This document shows, in pieces, positions 25,671 through 35,476 of a stretch of 64,000 bases of DNA; the first letter of the stretch is position 1; each line of letters opens with the position of its first letter. The notes under the pieces are model-generated. The model did no database searches. It was not told the DNA's origin and was given only the letters and a program-made list of their open reading frames with translations. Made by a program: the position numbers and the translations under genes. This stretch comes from Caldicellulosiruptoraceae bacterium PP1 (GTDB lineage: Bacteria > Bacillota > Thermoanaerobacteria > Caldicellulosiruptorales > Caldicellulosiruptoraceae): assembly GCA_041320695.1 (NCBI GenBank), contig JBGGOQ010000002.1:395618-459617 (forward strand). Direction: 5' to 3'.

Positions 25671-27989
25671 ATGAAATTTACTGATGGTTTTTGGCTTATT
25701 AAGCAAGGTGTGAGTGTGAATTATGCAGCCTGCGTATATGATTATGAACTATATGATGATTCAGTTGTTCTTTATGCACCGTGTTCAAAGATTTATCATA
25801 GAGGTCAAACATTAGGTGGACCAGTTATTACTGTTAAACTATCTTCTCCAGCACCAGAGGTAATAAAGGTCCAAGCATTTCATTTCAAAGGAATAAAAGA
25901 TCAGGATAAATCATATTTCAAAATTAATGAACAAAAAAATCATAAAGTAGAAGTTAAAGATTTTGATGAATATATTTTTATGAAGACTGGAAACTTAAGT
26001 GTTAAAATAAAAAAATCAGATTGGCATGTAGAATTTTTCAATGGAGAAGAAAAGATTACTGATTCAGGATGGCGAAATCTCGCATATGTGATTGATGAAA
26101 ATAAATCAACATATATGTGTGAACAATTAGCTTTAGGTGTTGGTGAATATGTTTATGGCTTGGGCGAAAGATTTACACCATTTATAAAAAACGGACAAGT
26201 TGTGGATATATGGAATGCTGATGGCGGTACAGCTTCTGAACAAGCATACAAAAACATACCATTTTATGTATCCAATAAAGGTTATGGTGTTTTTGTAAAT
26301 TCATCATCAAAGGTATCATTTGAAGTAGGATCTGAAAAGGTTGAAAGAGTTTCATTTAGTGTTCCAGGAGAATATCTTGAATATTTTGTTATTAATGGGC
26401 CAACCATAAAGGAAGTGTTAAAAAGATATACAGATCTAACTGGTAAACCTTCATTACCACCAGCATGGTCATTTGGTCTTTGGCTCACAACATCATTTAT
26501 TACAAGTTATGATGAGAAAACAGTTAATAGCTTTATTGATGGTATGTTTGAAAGAGATATACCTTTACATGTATTTCATTTTGATTGCTTCTGGATGAGA
26601 GAGTATCAATGGTGTGATTTTGAATGGGATTGCAGATATTTCCCAGATCCACAGGCTATTTTGAAAAGGCTAAAAGAGAAGGGGCTAAAGATTTGTGTTT
26701 GGATAAACCCATATATTGGTCAAAAATCAAAGCTATTTGATGAGGGCATGAAAAATGGTTACTTACTAAAAAGACCAAATGGTGATGTATGGCAATGGGA
26801 TTTATGGCAACCTGGAATGGCAATAGTAGATTTTACAAATCCTGATGCTTGCAAATGGTTTTCTGATAAACTAAAAAGGCTTGTAGATATGGGAGTAGAT
26901 TGTTTTAAAACAGATTTTGGTGAAAGAATACCTACTGATGTTGTTTACTTTGATGGTTCTGATCCTGAAAAGATGCATAATTATTATACATTCTTATATA
27001 ATAAAGTGGTTTTTGAAACATTACAAGAAAAATTAGGAAAAAATGCACTGGTATTTGCGAGATCTGCAACTGTTGGTGGACAGCAATTTCCTGTTCACTG
27101 GGGTGGAGATTGTACAGCAAGTTATGATTCAATGGCGGAAAGCCTAAGAGGTGGGTTATCTCTTTGTTTATCAGGTTTTGGTTTCTGGAGCCATGATATA
27201 AGCGGATTTGAAAATACAGCAACACCAGATTTATATAAAAGATGGGTTGCATTTGGACTTTTATCATCACATAGTAGACTTCATGGAAATTCTTCATATA
27301 GAGTCCCTTGGCTCTTTGATGAAGAAGCAGTTGATGTTTTAAGATTCTTTACAAAACTAAAATGTAGACTTATGCCTTACTTATTTACTGTTGCCAATGA
27401 AGCAGCACAAAAAGGTATTCCAATGATGAGAGCAATGATTTTAGAGTTCCAAGATGACCCAACATGTGCTTACCTCGATAGGCAATATATGTTAGGAGAT
27501 TCATTATTAGTAGCTCCAATATTTAATGAAAAGGGAGATGTAACATATTATCTGCCAGAAGGCAGATGGGTAAATCTAATTACAAACCAATTGGTGATAG
27601 GTGGTTCATGGAAAAAGGAAAATCATAATTACCTTAGTTTACCATTGATGGTAAGAGAAAATAGTATAATTGCTTTTGGCAATGATGAATACCATGTAGA
27701 TTATGATTACACAAATAATATTGAATTTCATGTATTTGAATTAGATGAGAATGTTACTATTGAGAAGGCTATTTATAATACAAAAGCTGAAGTTGAACAA
27801 ACAATAAAATTAGACAAGAAAGGTAATAGTATTGAAATAAAGGTATCAAACACTTCTAAACCATGGAGTGTTATTTTAAGAAGAATTGATAATGTAAAGA
27901 AAGTTTCTGGAGCAGAGGTTATTAAAACTGAGTTAGGTGTTAAGTTAATTCCAAGCAAAAATGCAACATCTATTTCTGTTGAATTATAA
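25671..27989 (+). CDS. yicI: Alpha-xylosidase, GH31 YicI type
   Basis: The 772-residue enzyme has exactly the length of E. coli YicI and the same domain order: N-terminal beta-sandwich, (beta/alpha)8 barrel, and beta domains. The nucleophile is Asp415 in KTDFGERIP, and the acid/base is Asp480 in HWGGDC. KTDFGE distinguishes alpha-xylosidases from GH31 alpha-glucosidases. It removes alpha-1,6-linked xylose from the non-reducing end of xyloglucan oligosaccharides in the cytoplasm. It follows the GH95-like gene and ends in a good terminator. The AGGAGG site is well placed. Confidence 0.93.
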   Translation: MKFTDGFWLIKQGVSVNYAACVYDYELYDDSVVLYAPCSKIYHRGQTLGGPVITVKLSSPAPEVIKVQAFHFKGIKDQDKSYFKINEQKNHKVEVKDFDEYIFMKTGNLSVKIKKSDWHVEFFNGEEKITDSGWRNLAYVIDENKSTYMCEQLALGVGEYVYGLGERFTPFIKNGQVVDIWNADGGTASEQAYKNIPFYVSNKGYGVFVNSSSKVSFEVGSEKVERVSFSVPGEYLEYFVINGPTIKEVLKRYTDLTGKPSLPPAWSFGLWLTTSFITSYDEKTVNSFIDGMFERDIPLHVFHFDCFWMREYQWCDFEWDCRYFPDPQAILKRLKEKGLKICVWINPYIGQKSKLFDEGMKNGYLLKRPNGDVWQWDLWQPGMAIVDFTNPDACKWFSDKLKRLVDMGVDCFKTDFGERIPTDVVYFDGSDPEKMHNYYTFLYNKVVFETLQEKLGKNALVFARSATVGGQQFPVHWGGDCTASYDSMAESLRGGLSLCLSGFGFWSHDISGFENTATPDLYKRWVAFGLLSSHSRLHGNSSYRVPWLFDEEAVDVLRFFTKLKCRLMPYLFTVANEAAQKGIPMMRAMILEFQDDPTCAYLDRQYMLGDSLLVAPIFNEKGDVTYYLPEGRWVNLITNQLVIGGSWKKENHNYLSLPLMVRENSIIAFGNDEYHVDYDYTNNIEFHVFELDENVTIEKAIYNTKAEVEQTIKLDKKGNSIEIKVSNTSKPWSVILRRIDNVKKVSGAEVIKTELGVKLIPSKNATSISVEL

Positions 27990-28007
27990 TATAATATGCT
28001 TAATTTT

Positions 28008-28041
28008 AAAAAGCTACCCAATGTAAGAAGGGTAGCTTTTT
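28008..28041 (+). terminator. Terminator after yicI
   Basis: AAAAAGCTACCC (28008-28019) pairs with GGGTAGCTTTTT (28030-28041). Confidence 0.9.
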
Positions 28042-28077
28042 CATGTATTATTCATTTATTATTTCTTTTTTATTTGT

Positions 28078-28139
28078 TATAATTTAATTAAAAAAACTAT
28101 ATTTTTTATTTACAATTGATAATTTTATCAATATATTTT
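28078..28139 (+). promoter_or_regulatory. Possible promoter and leader hairpin of the sensor kinase gene
   Basis: TATAAT at 28078-28083 may be a -10 box, but its -35 is weak. ATTGATA (28115-28121) and TATCAAT (28126-28132) form a small hairpin followed by ATATTTTT, just before the AGGAGG site. It could attenuate transcription or simply be chance in AT-rich DNA. Confidence 0.35.
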
Positions 28140-28155
28140 TCAGGAGGATATCTGT

Positions 28156-29916
28156 TTGATTAATATATTAAATAATATGAATATGAAAAAGAAGATAATC
28201 TTAATTTTTATTATAAGTGCATTTATTCCACAAATTATAATGGATACAATTTATTACATAACACTTAGGAATAACTTACTTGAAAATGAAATAAAGGATG
28301 CTAAAAAAAATGTTTTTGATGTTCGAAATGCTGTTACCCAAATGATAAATACTTCAATTGATGTTTCAAATAAGTTGTATTTAGATAAGGATCTATTAAA
28401 TATAATGTCAACTAATTATTCCAACTTTATTAAATATTATGATGATATAATGAACTATAACGAAATAACAAATCTTTTAATTATTTATAAAAATGCATTG
28501 AAAAATATAAGAATTTATAGTTTTAATAAAACAAATCTAAGTTCAGGACAAATACTTCCGGTTGATAATTTTATAACCAATCAACAATGGTTTAAAGAAG
28601 CTATAAAAAACGATGGAAAGATTTCATTTCAGTTAGTATATGATAATGATCCAATAAGACCTACATATTATTTAAGCTTAGTAAGACTTATTAAAAATAG
28701 CTATGGAGAAAGATTAGGCGTAATGAATATTTACCTCAATATAGATGAATTAAGACAGATTTTATCACAAAATGACCAAACCCTAATCGCATTTAATAAT
28801 GGAACAATTGTAGGCTCCAAAGATAATTTACTTATAAATAAAAAGATGAATATTATTTCTAAAAATAAAAATGGTACATATAACATAACAATTGGAAATA
28901 TAAATTTATTAGCAATTATTGATTCTATAGAGATAACATATGATCCTAATGATAATATAAAAGTTATTTCATCATTTCCCATTAAGGTTATTAATCAAAA
29001 AGTAAGTAGAGCAATGACAAAAAATACAGTAATAATAATATTAAATATAATTATTTCACTGATATTATTTTTAATTTTTTCTAATATGATAACATCAAGG
29101 GTTAATATATTAAATAAGAAGGTAAATCAAATTGCAAAAGGAAATTTGGATATTGAACTTTCACTGATGGGAAATGACGAAATAGGTGAATTATCAAATA
29201 ACATAAGCAATATGGCAAAAAGCTTAAAAAAGCTTATTGAAGAAGTATATATTGCTAATATGCAAAAACATGAACTATTATCAAAACAAAAAGATATTCA
29301 ACTACAAGTTTTGAGTAATCAAATGAATCCTCATTTTCTATTTAATACACTTGAGGTAATTAGAATGATGGCTATTTGCAGTGAAAATAATGATGTATCT
29401 AATGCTATTTATTTACTTTCAAACTTGCTTAGAAAAAGTTTAAATATGCCACATACTTTAATTACTATTGATAAAGAACTTGAGATATTGCAAGAATATT
29501 TGAAAATACAAAAAATTAGATTTGCAAACAGAATACAATACATATTAAACTATTCACAAGATATATTGCAATATAAAATACCACCATTTACATTACAACC
29601 TATTGTTGAAAATAGTATTGTTCATGGTATTGAAAACAAATTAGGAATTTCAACTATAGTTATTTCATTAATAGATAAAAATGATGGACTTTATATAACA
29701 GTTGAAGATAATGGAATTGGTATTGATGAAGAAAAATTGAAACATATAAAAGAGCTTATAGATATAGATTATTCTAAAGAGGAAAATCCTAAATTTATTG
29801 GAATACGAAATATATTTCAAAGATTAAAACTATATTATGGGGATGATTTTGAATTTAACATAGAAAGTCAAAAAGATATTGGAACCAAGGTATCCTTATT
29901 TTTACCTAAGAGGTGA
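28156..29916 (+). CDS. YesM-type sensor histidine kinase
   Basis: The 586-residue kinase has membrane spans at about residues 14-35 and 292-312 enclosing a large extracellular sensor region. A HAMP domain, a coiled coil, the His_kinase domain with His393 in QMNPHFLFNTLEV, and the ATPase domain (VENSIVHG, DNGIGID) follow. It phosphorylates the regulator encoded six bases downstream. Such pairs usually control nearby LplB/YtcP transporters in response to extracellular oligosaccharides. The start is TTG 28156, eight bases after AGGAGG; the first ATG codons are too far from the site. Confidence 0.9.
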   Translation: MINILNNMNMKKKIILIFIISAFIPQIIMDTIYYITLRNNLLENEIKDAKKNVFDVRNAVTQMINTSIDVSNKLYLDKDLLNIMSTNYSNFIKYYDDIMNYNEITNLLIIYKNALKNIRIYSFNKTNLSSGQILPVDNFITNQQWFKEAIKNDGKISFQLVYDNDPIRPTYYLSLVRLIKNSYGERLGVMNIYLNIDELRQILSQNDQTLIAFNNGTIVGSKDNLLINKKMNIISKNKNGTYNITIGNINLLAIIDSIEITYDPNDNIKVISSFPIKVINQKVSRAMTKNTVIIILNIIISLILFLIFSNMITSRVNILNKKVNQIAKGNLDIELSLMGNDEIGELSNNISNMAKSLKKLIEEVYIANMQKHELLSKQKDIQLQVLSNQMNPHFLFNTLEVIRMMAICSENNDVSNAIYLLSNLLRKSLNMPHTLITIDKELEILQEYLKIQKIRFANRIQYILNYSQDILQYKIPPFTLQPIVENSIVHGIENKLGISTIVISLIDKNDGLYITVEDNGIGIDEEKLKHIKELIDIDYSKEENPKFIGIRNIFQRLKLYYGDDFEFNIESQKDIGTKVSLFLPKR

Positions 29917-29922
29917 TTATAT

Positions 29923-31476
29923 TTGTTAAGAGTAATGGTTGTTGAAGACGAGCCAATGATTGTAGAAGGTCTTAAAAAAATCATAGAATCAAATGGAAAT
30001 TTTAAAGTAGTTGATACTGCATATGATGGTGTAAATGGACTTGAAAAGATTATTATACATAATCCTGATGTATGTGTTGTAGATATAAAAATCCCTGGCA
30101 TTGATGGACTTAAGCTTATAGAAGAAGTTAAAAAAAGGCAAATAAATACTAAGTTTGTTATTTTATCTGGTTATTCTGATTTTAAATTTGCTCAAAAGGC
30201 AATAGAATATGGTGTTGTTGCCTATTTATTAAAACCTGTAAATGCTGAAATTTTAATAAATCACTTAAATAAGATATACTCAGAGATAAATAAGCAAAAA
30301 AATCTTTTAAATAGCATAAATCTTGCAAAAGATAAGGTTTTAGAAAATTTAATTACAAATAGTCAGCACTCGATTGACATAAGTGTGCTCAATAATATAT
30401 ATAATCTTAATCTCCCCTGGGAGAAATACCAGATTGCTTTGGTTCAAATATCTACAATGTCACTACTTAATAATGTTACTGATAATATTCAGCATAAAAT
30501 CACGCAGATAAAAGATGTAATTGACAAATTTCTCAAAAAATACGATATAGGATATACCCTAATTTTAAAAAATAATATATGTATCTTATTCAAAAACTTT
30601 TGGTATCCATTTAACAGCAGAACTTTTAACCTCTTAAAGAATCAGATAAAAAGCACCTTCAAAGAGGAAGTAGTTCTGTCTGTTGGAAGACCTGTGGACC
30701 ATTATTCTGAAATTTATCTTTCATTAAAAGATGCTCAAATGCTTCTTGGTAAGAATTTTCTATATGGGTATAAGGGTATTATTTATATTTGGGATGATCA
30801 CTACCAAGAAACTCAAACATCAATTTTACCTGAAGATTTATTAAAGAAACAAGTAAAGATAGCAATAGAATTAGGAAATTTCATTCAATTAAATGACTGC
30901 ATTGAGAATTTATCAAAGAATTTTATGCATACCAATATGTCAGAGGAAGAAATAAAATCTCATTTTTTAAATATTTATATTGAGATATTAAACCAATTAA
31001 CTAATGTTAATATTATTGAGAAAGAACAGTTGGATAGTTATTTAAGCCCTATTGAATTAAGAAAGTTTTATTTATGCGAAAATATGGTGGAATTAAAAGG
31101 CCTATTGAAATATTTATTTAGCAGCATAATTGAAGAGAACCATCAAACTCAAAATGAAAATATAAAAGATAAAATAGAAGAATATATACAAAAAAACTAT
31201 AATAGCGATGCTAAACTGGATACAATTGCAAAGATTTTTGGGTATAATTCTTCATATTTCAGTAAACTTTTCAAAAGATTATTTGGAGAAAATTATACAA
31301 CGTATATTGATAAAATTAAGATAGAAAAGGCTAAACAATTTTTAATACAGGGATATAAAGTATATGAAGTTGCAAAAAAAGTAGGATATGATGATGTTGA
31401 TTATTTTTGCTCAAAATTCAAAAAATATGTAGGAATACAACCAAGTAGCTTCAAAAGTAAAATAGAAAGTAAATAA
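29923..31476 (+). CDS. YesN-type response regulator, AraC family
   Basis: The 517-residue protein has an N-terminal receiver domain with phosphoacceptor Asp54 in VVDIKIPGIDG. A linker of about 270 residues follows, then two AraC-type helix-turn-helix motifs at the C-terminus (SSYFSKLFKRLFGENYTTYI, then VAKKVGYDDVDYFCSKFKK). It should activate genes for oligosaccharide uptake, most plausibly the transporter at 19637-23262, whose upstream DNA has tandem repeats. The start is TTG 29923 after GAGGTGA, which overlaps the kinase stop codon. It ends at a shared terminator facing the GH42 gene. Confidence 0.9.
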   Translation: MLRVMVVEDEPMIVEGLKKIIESNGNFKVVDTAYDGVNGLEKIIIHNPDVCVVDIKIPGIDGLKLIEEVKKRQINTKFVILSGYSDFKFAQKAIEYGVVAYLLKPVNAEILINHLNKIYSEINKQKNLLNSINLAKDKVLENLITNSQHSIDISVLNNIYNLNLPWEKYQIALVQISTMSLLNNVTDNIQHKITQIKDVIDKFLKKYDIGYTLILKNNICILFKNFWYPFNSRTFNLLKNQIKSTFKEEVVLSVGRPVDHYSEIYLSLKDAQMLLGKNFLYGYKGIIYIWDDHYQETQTSILPEDLLKKQVKIAIELGNFIQLNDCIENLSKNFMHTNMSEEEIKSHFLNIYIEILNQLTNVNIIEKEQLDSYLSPIELRKFYLCENMVELKGLLKYLFSSIIEENHQTQNENIKDKIEEYIQKNYNSDAKLDTIAKIFGYNSSYFSKLFKRLFGENYTTYIDKIKIEKAKQFLIQGYKVYEVAKKVGYDDVDYFCSKFKKYVGIQPSSFKSKIESK

Positions 31477-31480
31477 ACAA

Positions 31481-31513
31481 GGCTACCTAAAATTTATAGG
31501 TAGCCACTTTTTT
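31481..31513. terminator. Bidirectional terminator between the regulator and GH42 genes
   Basis: GGCTACCT (31481-31488) pairs with AGGTAGCC (31498-31505), with T residues after it on the plus strand. The plus-strand T run reaches the stop codon of the convergent GH42 gene. Confidence 0.85.
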
Positions 31514-33536
31514 ATATAGTTAAAATCAATACATCTTTAGCAGCTAAACATATTTCACCAGATATTTTTTGTTCAGATAACATATTGTAATATTCTTTAT
31601 CAAGGTTTATTTTGATTTCATAATCATTATGATTTATTACAAAAATAAAATATACATTTTCATACTGCCTTTTGGTAACTTCAACACCATCTGGTACATA
31701 TAGTATAGGTTTGATGTTCAACGAATTTAAATAATAATCAAATAATTTGTCTAAAAATTCTTCGCTTGGTTTTGTTCCAATATATACTGCTTTTCCATTA
31801 CCAAATGTATTTTCAGTTACAGCTGGTGTATTTTTATAAAAATCTTTGCCATAAGTAGCTAAAACATTAGCACCTTCAAGATTAATTACATCGCATATAG
31901 TTGAACATTCAAACTCACCATTAAAATCTAATGATGGATTATTTACAATAATTGAATTTTTCATATCAGGATAAAGTGAATCAATTTCTTCCACCCATAT
32001 ACCAAGTATTTTTCTTAGCCAGCCAGGATAACCACCTAAAACAATTAAATCATTTTCATCAACAAGCCCAGATAAGTAAGTTGTGATTAAGTAACCGCCA
32101 CTTGCAACATATTGTTCTATCTTTTTTGAAATATCTTCATTCATCATATATAAAAGTGGTGCAACAATCAGAGAATATTTCGACAAATCACTTCTTGGAT
32201 TAATGATATCAACCTGTATATTCTTTTTGAAAAATGATTTATAGAAATACTCTACGTGTTGCGAATACCTGATAGAGTTATTTGGACCTAATGAATATTC
32301 TAAAGCCCACCAGTTTTCCCAATCAAAAAGTATTGCTACTTTTGCATCAATTTTTGAATCAATTATTTTATTAAGCTTTTTGAGTTCTTCACCAAGCTGC
32401 TTTAGTTCTCTGCCGCTTCTTGTATTTTCATGCATTACATGTGGAACCATTGCAGAATGGAATTTTTCAGCAGAGCCTCTTGCTTGTCTCCATTGGAAAA
32501 ACATAACCGAATCTGCTCCATGTGCTACTGCTTGGTAACTATATAATCTCATTACACCTGGGCGTTTTAAAGAATTATATGTTTGCCAATTAACCTGATT
32601 TGGAGATTGCTCCATCAGTAAAAAAGGCTGCCCATCTTTAAGCCCACGCATTATATCGTGCTGAAAGGCAATGCTTGAAGGATGATCTTTTATTGTGGGG
32701 TAGCAATCCCATGAAACAACATCCATTTCTTTAGCCCATTTATAATAATTTAATGGTTTATAATCCCTCATTAAATTTGTTGTTATAGGTGTATCAGGCA
32801 TATATTTTCTTATTGATTCTTTTTCAATTTTGAAAAGGTTTAAAAGGCTATCAGACATAAATCTATTATAATCAAGTGATAATGCCTGCATACATGTAAC
32901 AGTTCCTAAAAGGGTTACATGTTCATTTAAAAATGAAGGAACAACAATTTCGTCAAAATCATAAAATGTTCTTCCCCAAAAGCTTGTATACCACTTTTCA
33001 TTTAGATTTTCAATTGTTTTATATTTGTCTTTAAGCCATTCTCTAAAAGCCTTTTCACACTTTTCACAGTAGCAGTATGGGCCATATTCGTTGCTTATAT
33101 GCCAGAGTAAAATAGAAGGATGATCTTTATAATGTTTTGCCATTTCTTCTGCTACTCTTCTTACTGCTTCTTTCATAACAGGGCTATTTGGGCAATAGTT
33201 TTGTCTTGCACCATGCTTTCTTTGTCTTCCATATTCATCAACAGGTAATATTTCTGGATATTTTTTCGAAAGCCATGCTGGTTGAGCAGCTGTAGGTGTT
33301 GCTAATACTGTATATATTCCATTTTCATATAATAAATTTATAATTTTATCAAGCCATTCAAAATCAAACCTATCCTCTTCTGGTTGTAATTTTGCCCATG
33401 AGAAAACTGGAAATGTTGCAGCATTTACATTAAAGTATTTCATGAGTCTAATGTCTTCATTTAATATTTCTTCAGGCCATTGATCAGGATTGTAATCCCC
33501 GCCATACAAGAATTCTTTTAATTTAATATTAGCCAT
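31512..33536 (-). CDS. Beta-galactosidase, GH42
   Basis: The 674-residue enzyme has the GH42 barrel with acid/base Glu150 in HISNEYG and nucleophile Glu309 in LMEQSPNQ. It also has the zinc-type cysteine cluster (NYCPNSP and CYCEKCEKAF), a trimerisation domain and a C-terminal beta domain. No signal peptide is seen, so it cleaves terminal beta-galactose from imported oligosaccharides. Within this locus it could remove galactose from xyloglucan side chains. Some relatives act on alpha-L-arabinopyranosides instead. AGGAGG precedes the start. A -10 (TATAAT on the minus strand, 33572-33577) lies upstream with a poor -35, which suggests activator control. Confidence 0.92.
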   Translation of the reverse strand: MANIKLKEFLYGGDYNPDQWPEEILNEDIRLMKYFNVNAATFPVFSWAKLQPEEDRFDFEWLDKIINLLYENGIYTVLATPTAAQPAWLSKKYPEILPVDEYGRQRKHGARQNYCPNSPVMKEAVRRVAEEMAKHYKDHPSILLWHISNEYGPYCYCEKCEKAFREWLKDKYKTIENLNEKWYTSFWGRTFYDFDEIVVPSFLNEHVTLLGTVTCMQALSLDYNRFMSDSLLNLFKIEKESIRKYMPDTPITTNLMRDYKPLNYYKWAKEMDVVSWDCYPTIKDHPSSIAFQHDIMRGLKDGQPFLLMEQSPNQVNWQTYNSLKRPGVMRLYSYQAVAHGADSVMFFQWRQARGSAEKFHSAMVPHVMHENTRSGRELKQLGEELKKLNKIIDSKIDAKVAILFDWENWWALEYSLGPNNSIRYSQHVEYFYKSFFKKNIQVDIINPRSDLSKYSLIVAPLLYMMNEDISKKIEQYVASGGYLITTYLSGLVDENDLIVLGGYPGWLRKILGIWVEEIDSLYPDMKNSIIVNNPSLDFNGEFECSTICDVINLEGANVLATYGKDFYKNTPAVTENTFGNGKAVYIGTKPSEEFLDKLFDYYLNSLNIKPILYVPDGVEVTKRQYENVYFIFVINHNDYEIKINLDKEYYNMLSEQKISGEICLAAKDVLILTI

Positions 33537-33638
33537 AATTATTCCTCCTTTCTTTTTGACAACTAAATTTTATTATATGCTTTTATATTTCACAATCTAA
33601 TAATCTTAATATTTATATTGTATTTTTAAGTTATTTGC

Positions 33639-33667
33639 TTGACATTAGAAAAACCTTACATTATAAT
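33639..33667 (+). promoter_or_regulatory. Consensus promoter of the fatty acid operon
   Basis: TTGACA (33639-33644), 17 bases, and TATAAT (33662-33667) match the sigma-A consensus exactly. Transcription should start near 33674, inside the first FabT box. Confidence 0.88.
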
Positions 33668-33696
33668 TTTGAATATAAAAATGTTTGAATATCAAA
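33668..33696 (+). promoter_or_regulatory. Two FabT operator boxes
   Basis: TTTGAATATCAAA (33684-33696) is a perfect palindrome matching the FabT box core TTTGA-N3-TCAAA. TTTGAATATAAAA (33668-33680) differs in one position of the right arm. They are 16 bases apart and directly follow the -10 box, so bound FabT would block initiation of its own operon. Confidence 0.8.
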
Positions 33697-33759
33697 ATAA
33701 TTTTATGCATAAATTTTAAATAAATAATAATTAAGTTAATTAATGTCTGAGGTGAAATA

Positions 33760-34221
33760 ATGGATAGAAGCTATAACATTCTTAATCATTTGTTGGTAGA
33801 TATTTTTAATGACATTCTTCAAATAGAGCAAAATGCCCTAAAAAATAATGAAATAGGTGAACTATCTATTACTCAAATTCATACAATTGAGGCAATTGGA
33901 AGAGGAAAAGAAAAGACAATGAGTGAAATAGCAAAGTCTTTAGAAGTTACTGTAGGAACACTGACAATAATGATTGATAGCCTTATTAAAAAAGGTTACG
34001 TTGAAAGAAAAAGAAAAGAGGATGACAGAAGGGTTGTTCTTGTGAAACTTACAAAAAAAGGTGAAGCGGTATATTTATTACATGAAATGTTTCATAGAGA
34101 AATGATTAGGACAATAATTGATGGATTAAATGATGAAGAAGAAAAGGTATTAATTAATGCTTTAGAAAAATTAAAAGAGTTTTTCAGAAGCAAATATAAT
34201 TTAACAAAAGGGAAAGAGTGA
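33760..34221 (+). CDS. fabT: Fatty acid synthesis repressor FabT
   Basis: The 153-residue MarR-family protein has a winged helix (MSEIAKSLEVTVGTLTIMIDSLIKKGYVERKR, about residues 55-86) followed by DDRR, the wing. FabT represses fab genes, and its DNA binding is strengthened by long-chain acyl-ACP. Its place at the head of the fab operon and the palindromes in the promoter support autoregulation. ATG 33760 follows GAGGTGA. Its stop lies five bases before the fabH start. Confidence 0.9.
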   Translation: MDRSYNILNHLLVDIFNDILQIEQNALKNNEIGELSITQIHTIEAIGRGKEKTMSEIAKSLEVTVGTLTIMIDSLIKKGYVERKRKEDDRRVVLVKLTKKGEAVYLLHEMFHREMIRTIIDGLNDEEEKVLINALEKLKEFFRSKYNLTKGKE

Positions 34222-34226
34222 GAATT

Positions 34227-35198
34227 ATGAAGGAAGTAAAAATAATTTCAACAGGAAGTTATGTACCAGAGAATATAATTGATAACAATTTTCTTTCAAA
34301 TATAGTTGAAACAAGTGATGAATGGATAACTTCAAGAACAGGAATAAAGCAAAGAAGAATTTCAAAGGATGAAAACACCTCAGATATTGCTTATAAGGCA
34401 GCACTTAAGGCGATAGAAAAAGCAAATATTGATGTTTTGGATATTGAAAATATTATTGTTGCAACAATTACACCCGATTCATTCTCACCCTCTGTTTCTT
34501 GCATTGTTCAAGAGAAACTTGGAGCAAAAAATGCTTCATGCTTTGATGTAAATGCTGCATGTACTGGACTTATATATGGTATTTCAATAGCATGGGCATT
34601 AATTAAATCAGGCCTTTATAAAAATAGCCTTGTTATTGGAGCTGAAGTATTATCAAAGATTATTGATTGGAAAGACAGAAATACTTGCGTTTTATTTGGA
34701 GATGGAGCATCTGCAGTATTTTTGTCAGCATCTGAACAAAAGGGTATAATATCAACTTTTATAATGTCAGACGGCCAAAAAGGTAATGCTATAAAAATAC
34801 CTGCATTACCAGTTGAAAATATTATTACAGGTTTTGTTGAAAAACCTCAATGTAAAATTTCAATGGATGGAAGGGAGGTATATAGATTCGCAACTGATGT
34901 AATGGCTAAAAGTATAGAAAAGGTATTAGAAAATTCAGGATTAAATATTGAAGATATTTCTCTTATTATTCCTCATCAAGCTAATATAAGAATTATTGAA
35001 TATGCTGCTGACAAACTAAAAGTTTCAAAAGATAAATTTTATATAAACATTGATAAATACGGTAATACTTCAGCAGCAAGTATTGGGATTGCACTTGATG
35101 AAGCCTTTGATGAAGGCAGGATAAAATCAGGAGATAATATTATTCTTGTTGGTTTTGGTGGAGGACTTACTTGGGGAGCTACATTGATTAAAGTATAG
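34227..35198 (+). CDS. fabH: 3-oxoacyl-ACP synthase III
   Basis: The 323-residue condensing enzyme starts fatty acid synthesis by joining an acyl-CoA primer with malonyl-ACP. The triad is Cys112 in NAACTGL, His250 in IPHQANIR and Asn280 in GNTSAAS. ATG 34227 is placed eight bases after GGGAAAGAG; an in-frame GTG at 34218 overlaps the fabT stop. The primer preference (acetyl or branched) cannot be read reliably from the sequence. Confidence 0.95.
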   Translation: MKEVKIISTGSYVPENIIDNNFLSNIVETSDEWITSRTGIKQRRISKDENTSDIAYKAALKAIEKANIDVLDIENIIVATITPDSFSPSVSCIVQEKLGAKNASCFDVNAACTGLIYGISIAWALIKSGLYKNSLVIGAEVLSKIIDWKDRNTCVLFGDGASAVFLSASEQKGIISTFIMSDGQKGNAIKIPALPVENIITGFVEKPQCKISMDGREVYRFATDVMAKSIEKVLENSGLNIEDISLIIPHQANIRIIEYAADKLKVSKDKFYINIDKYGNTSAASIGIALDEAFDEGRIKSGDNIILVGFGGGLTWGATLIKV

Positions 35199-35232
35199 AT
35201 TTAAAATAAAAAATTGAAAGGAGATTTTTAAA

Positions 35233-35454
35233 ATGGTTTTTGAAAAATTAAGTGAGATTATAGCAAATAAATTAAATATAGATAAAGAAGAAATAACTTT
35301 AACAAAAACATTTGAGGATTTAGGTTTAGATTCTTTAGATATAGTTGAAATTGTTATGGAAATTGAAGATGCTTTTGGAATAGAGATTGAGGAAGATAAA
35401 AACTTTGGCAATGTAGGAGATTTAGTTAAGTATATAGAAGAAAAGCTCCAATAA
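35233..35454 (+). CDS. acpP: Acyl carrier protein
   Basis: The 73-residue acidic helical protein carries the phosphopantetheine site at Ser34 in GLDSLDIVE. It holds the growing acyl chain for the enzymes of this operon. AAAGGAG lies a few bases before the start. No holo-ACP synthase gene is present in the window. Confidence 0.95.
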   Translation: MVFEKLSEIIANKLNIDKEEITLTKTFEDLGLDSLDIVEIVMEIEDAFGIEIEEDKNFGNVGDLVKYIEEKLQ

Positions 35455-35476
35455 TTTAATATGGGGTGTTATTGAT

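Noticed and set aside
26932-27297. 121-residue minus-strand frame inside yicI
   Set aside because: It is antisense to the catalytic region of GH31 and shows no protein family or start signal.
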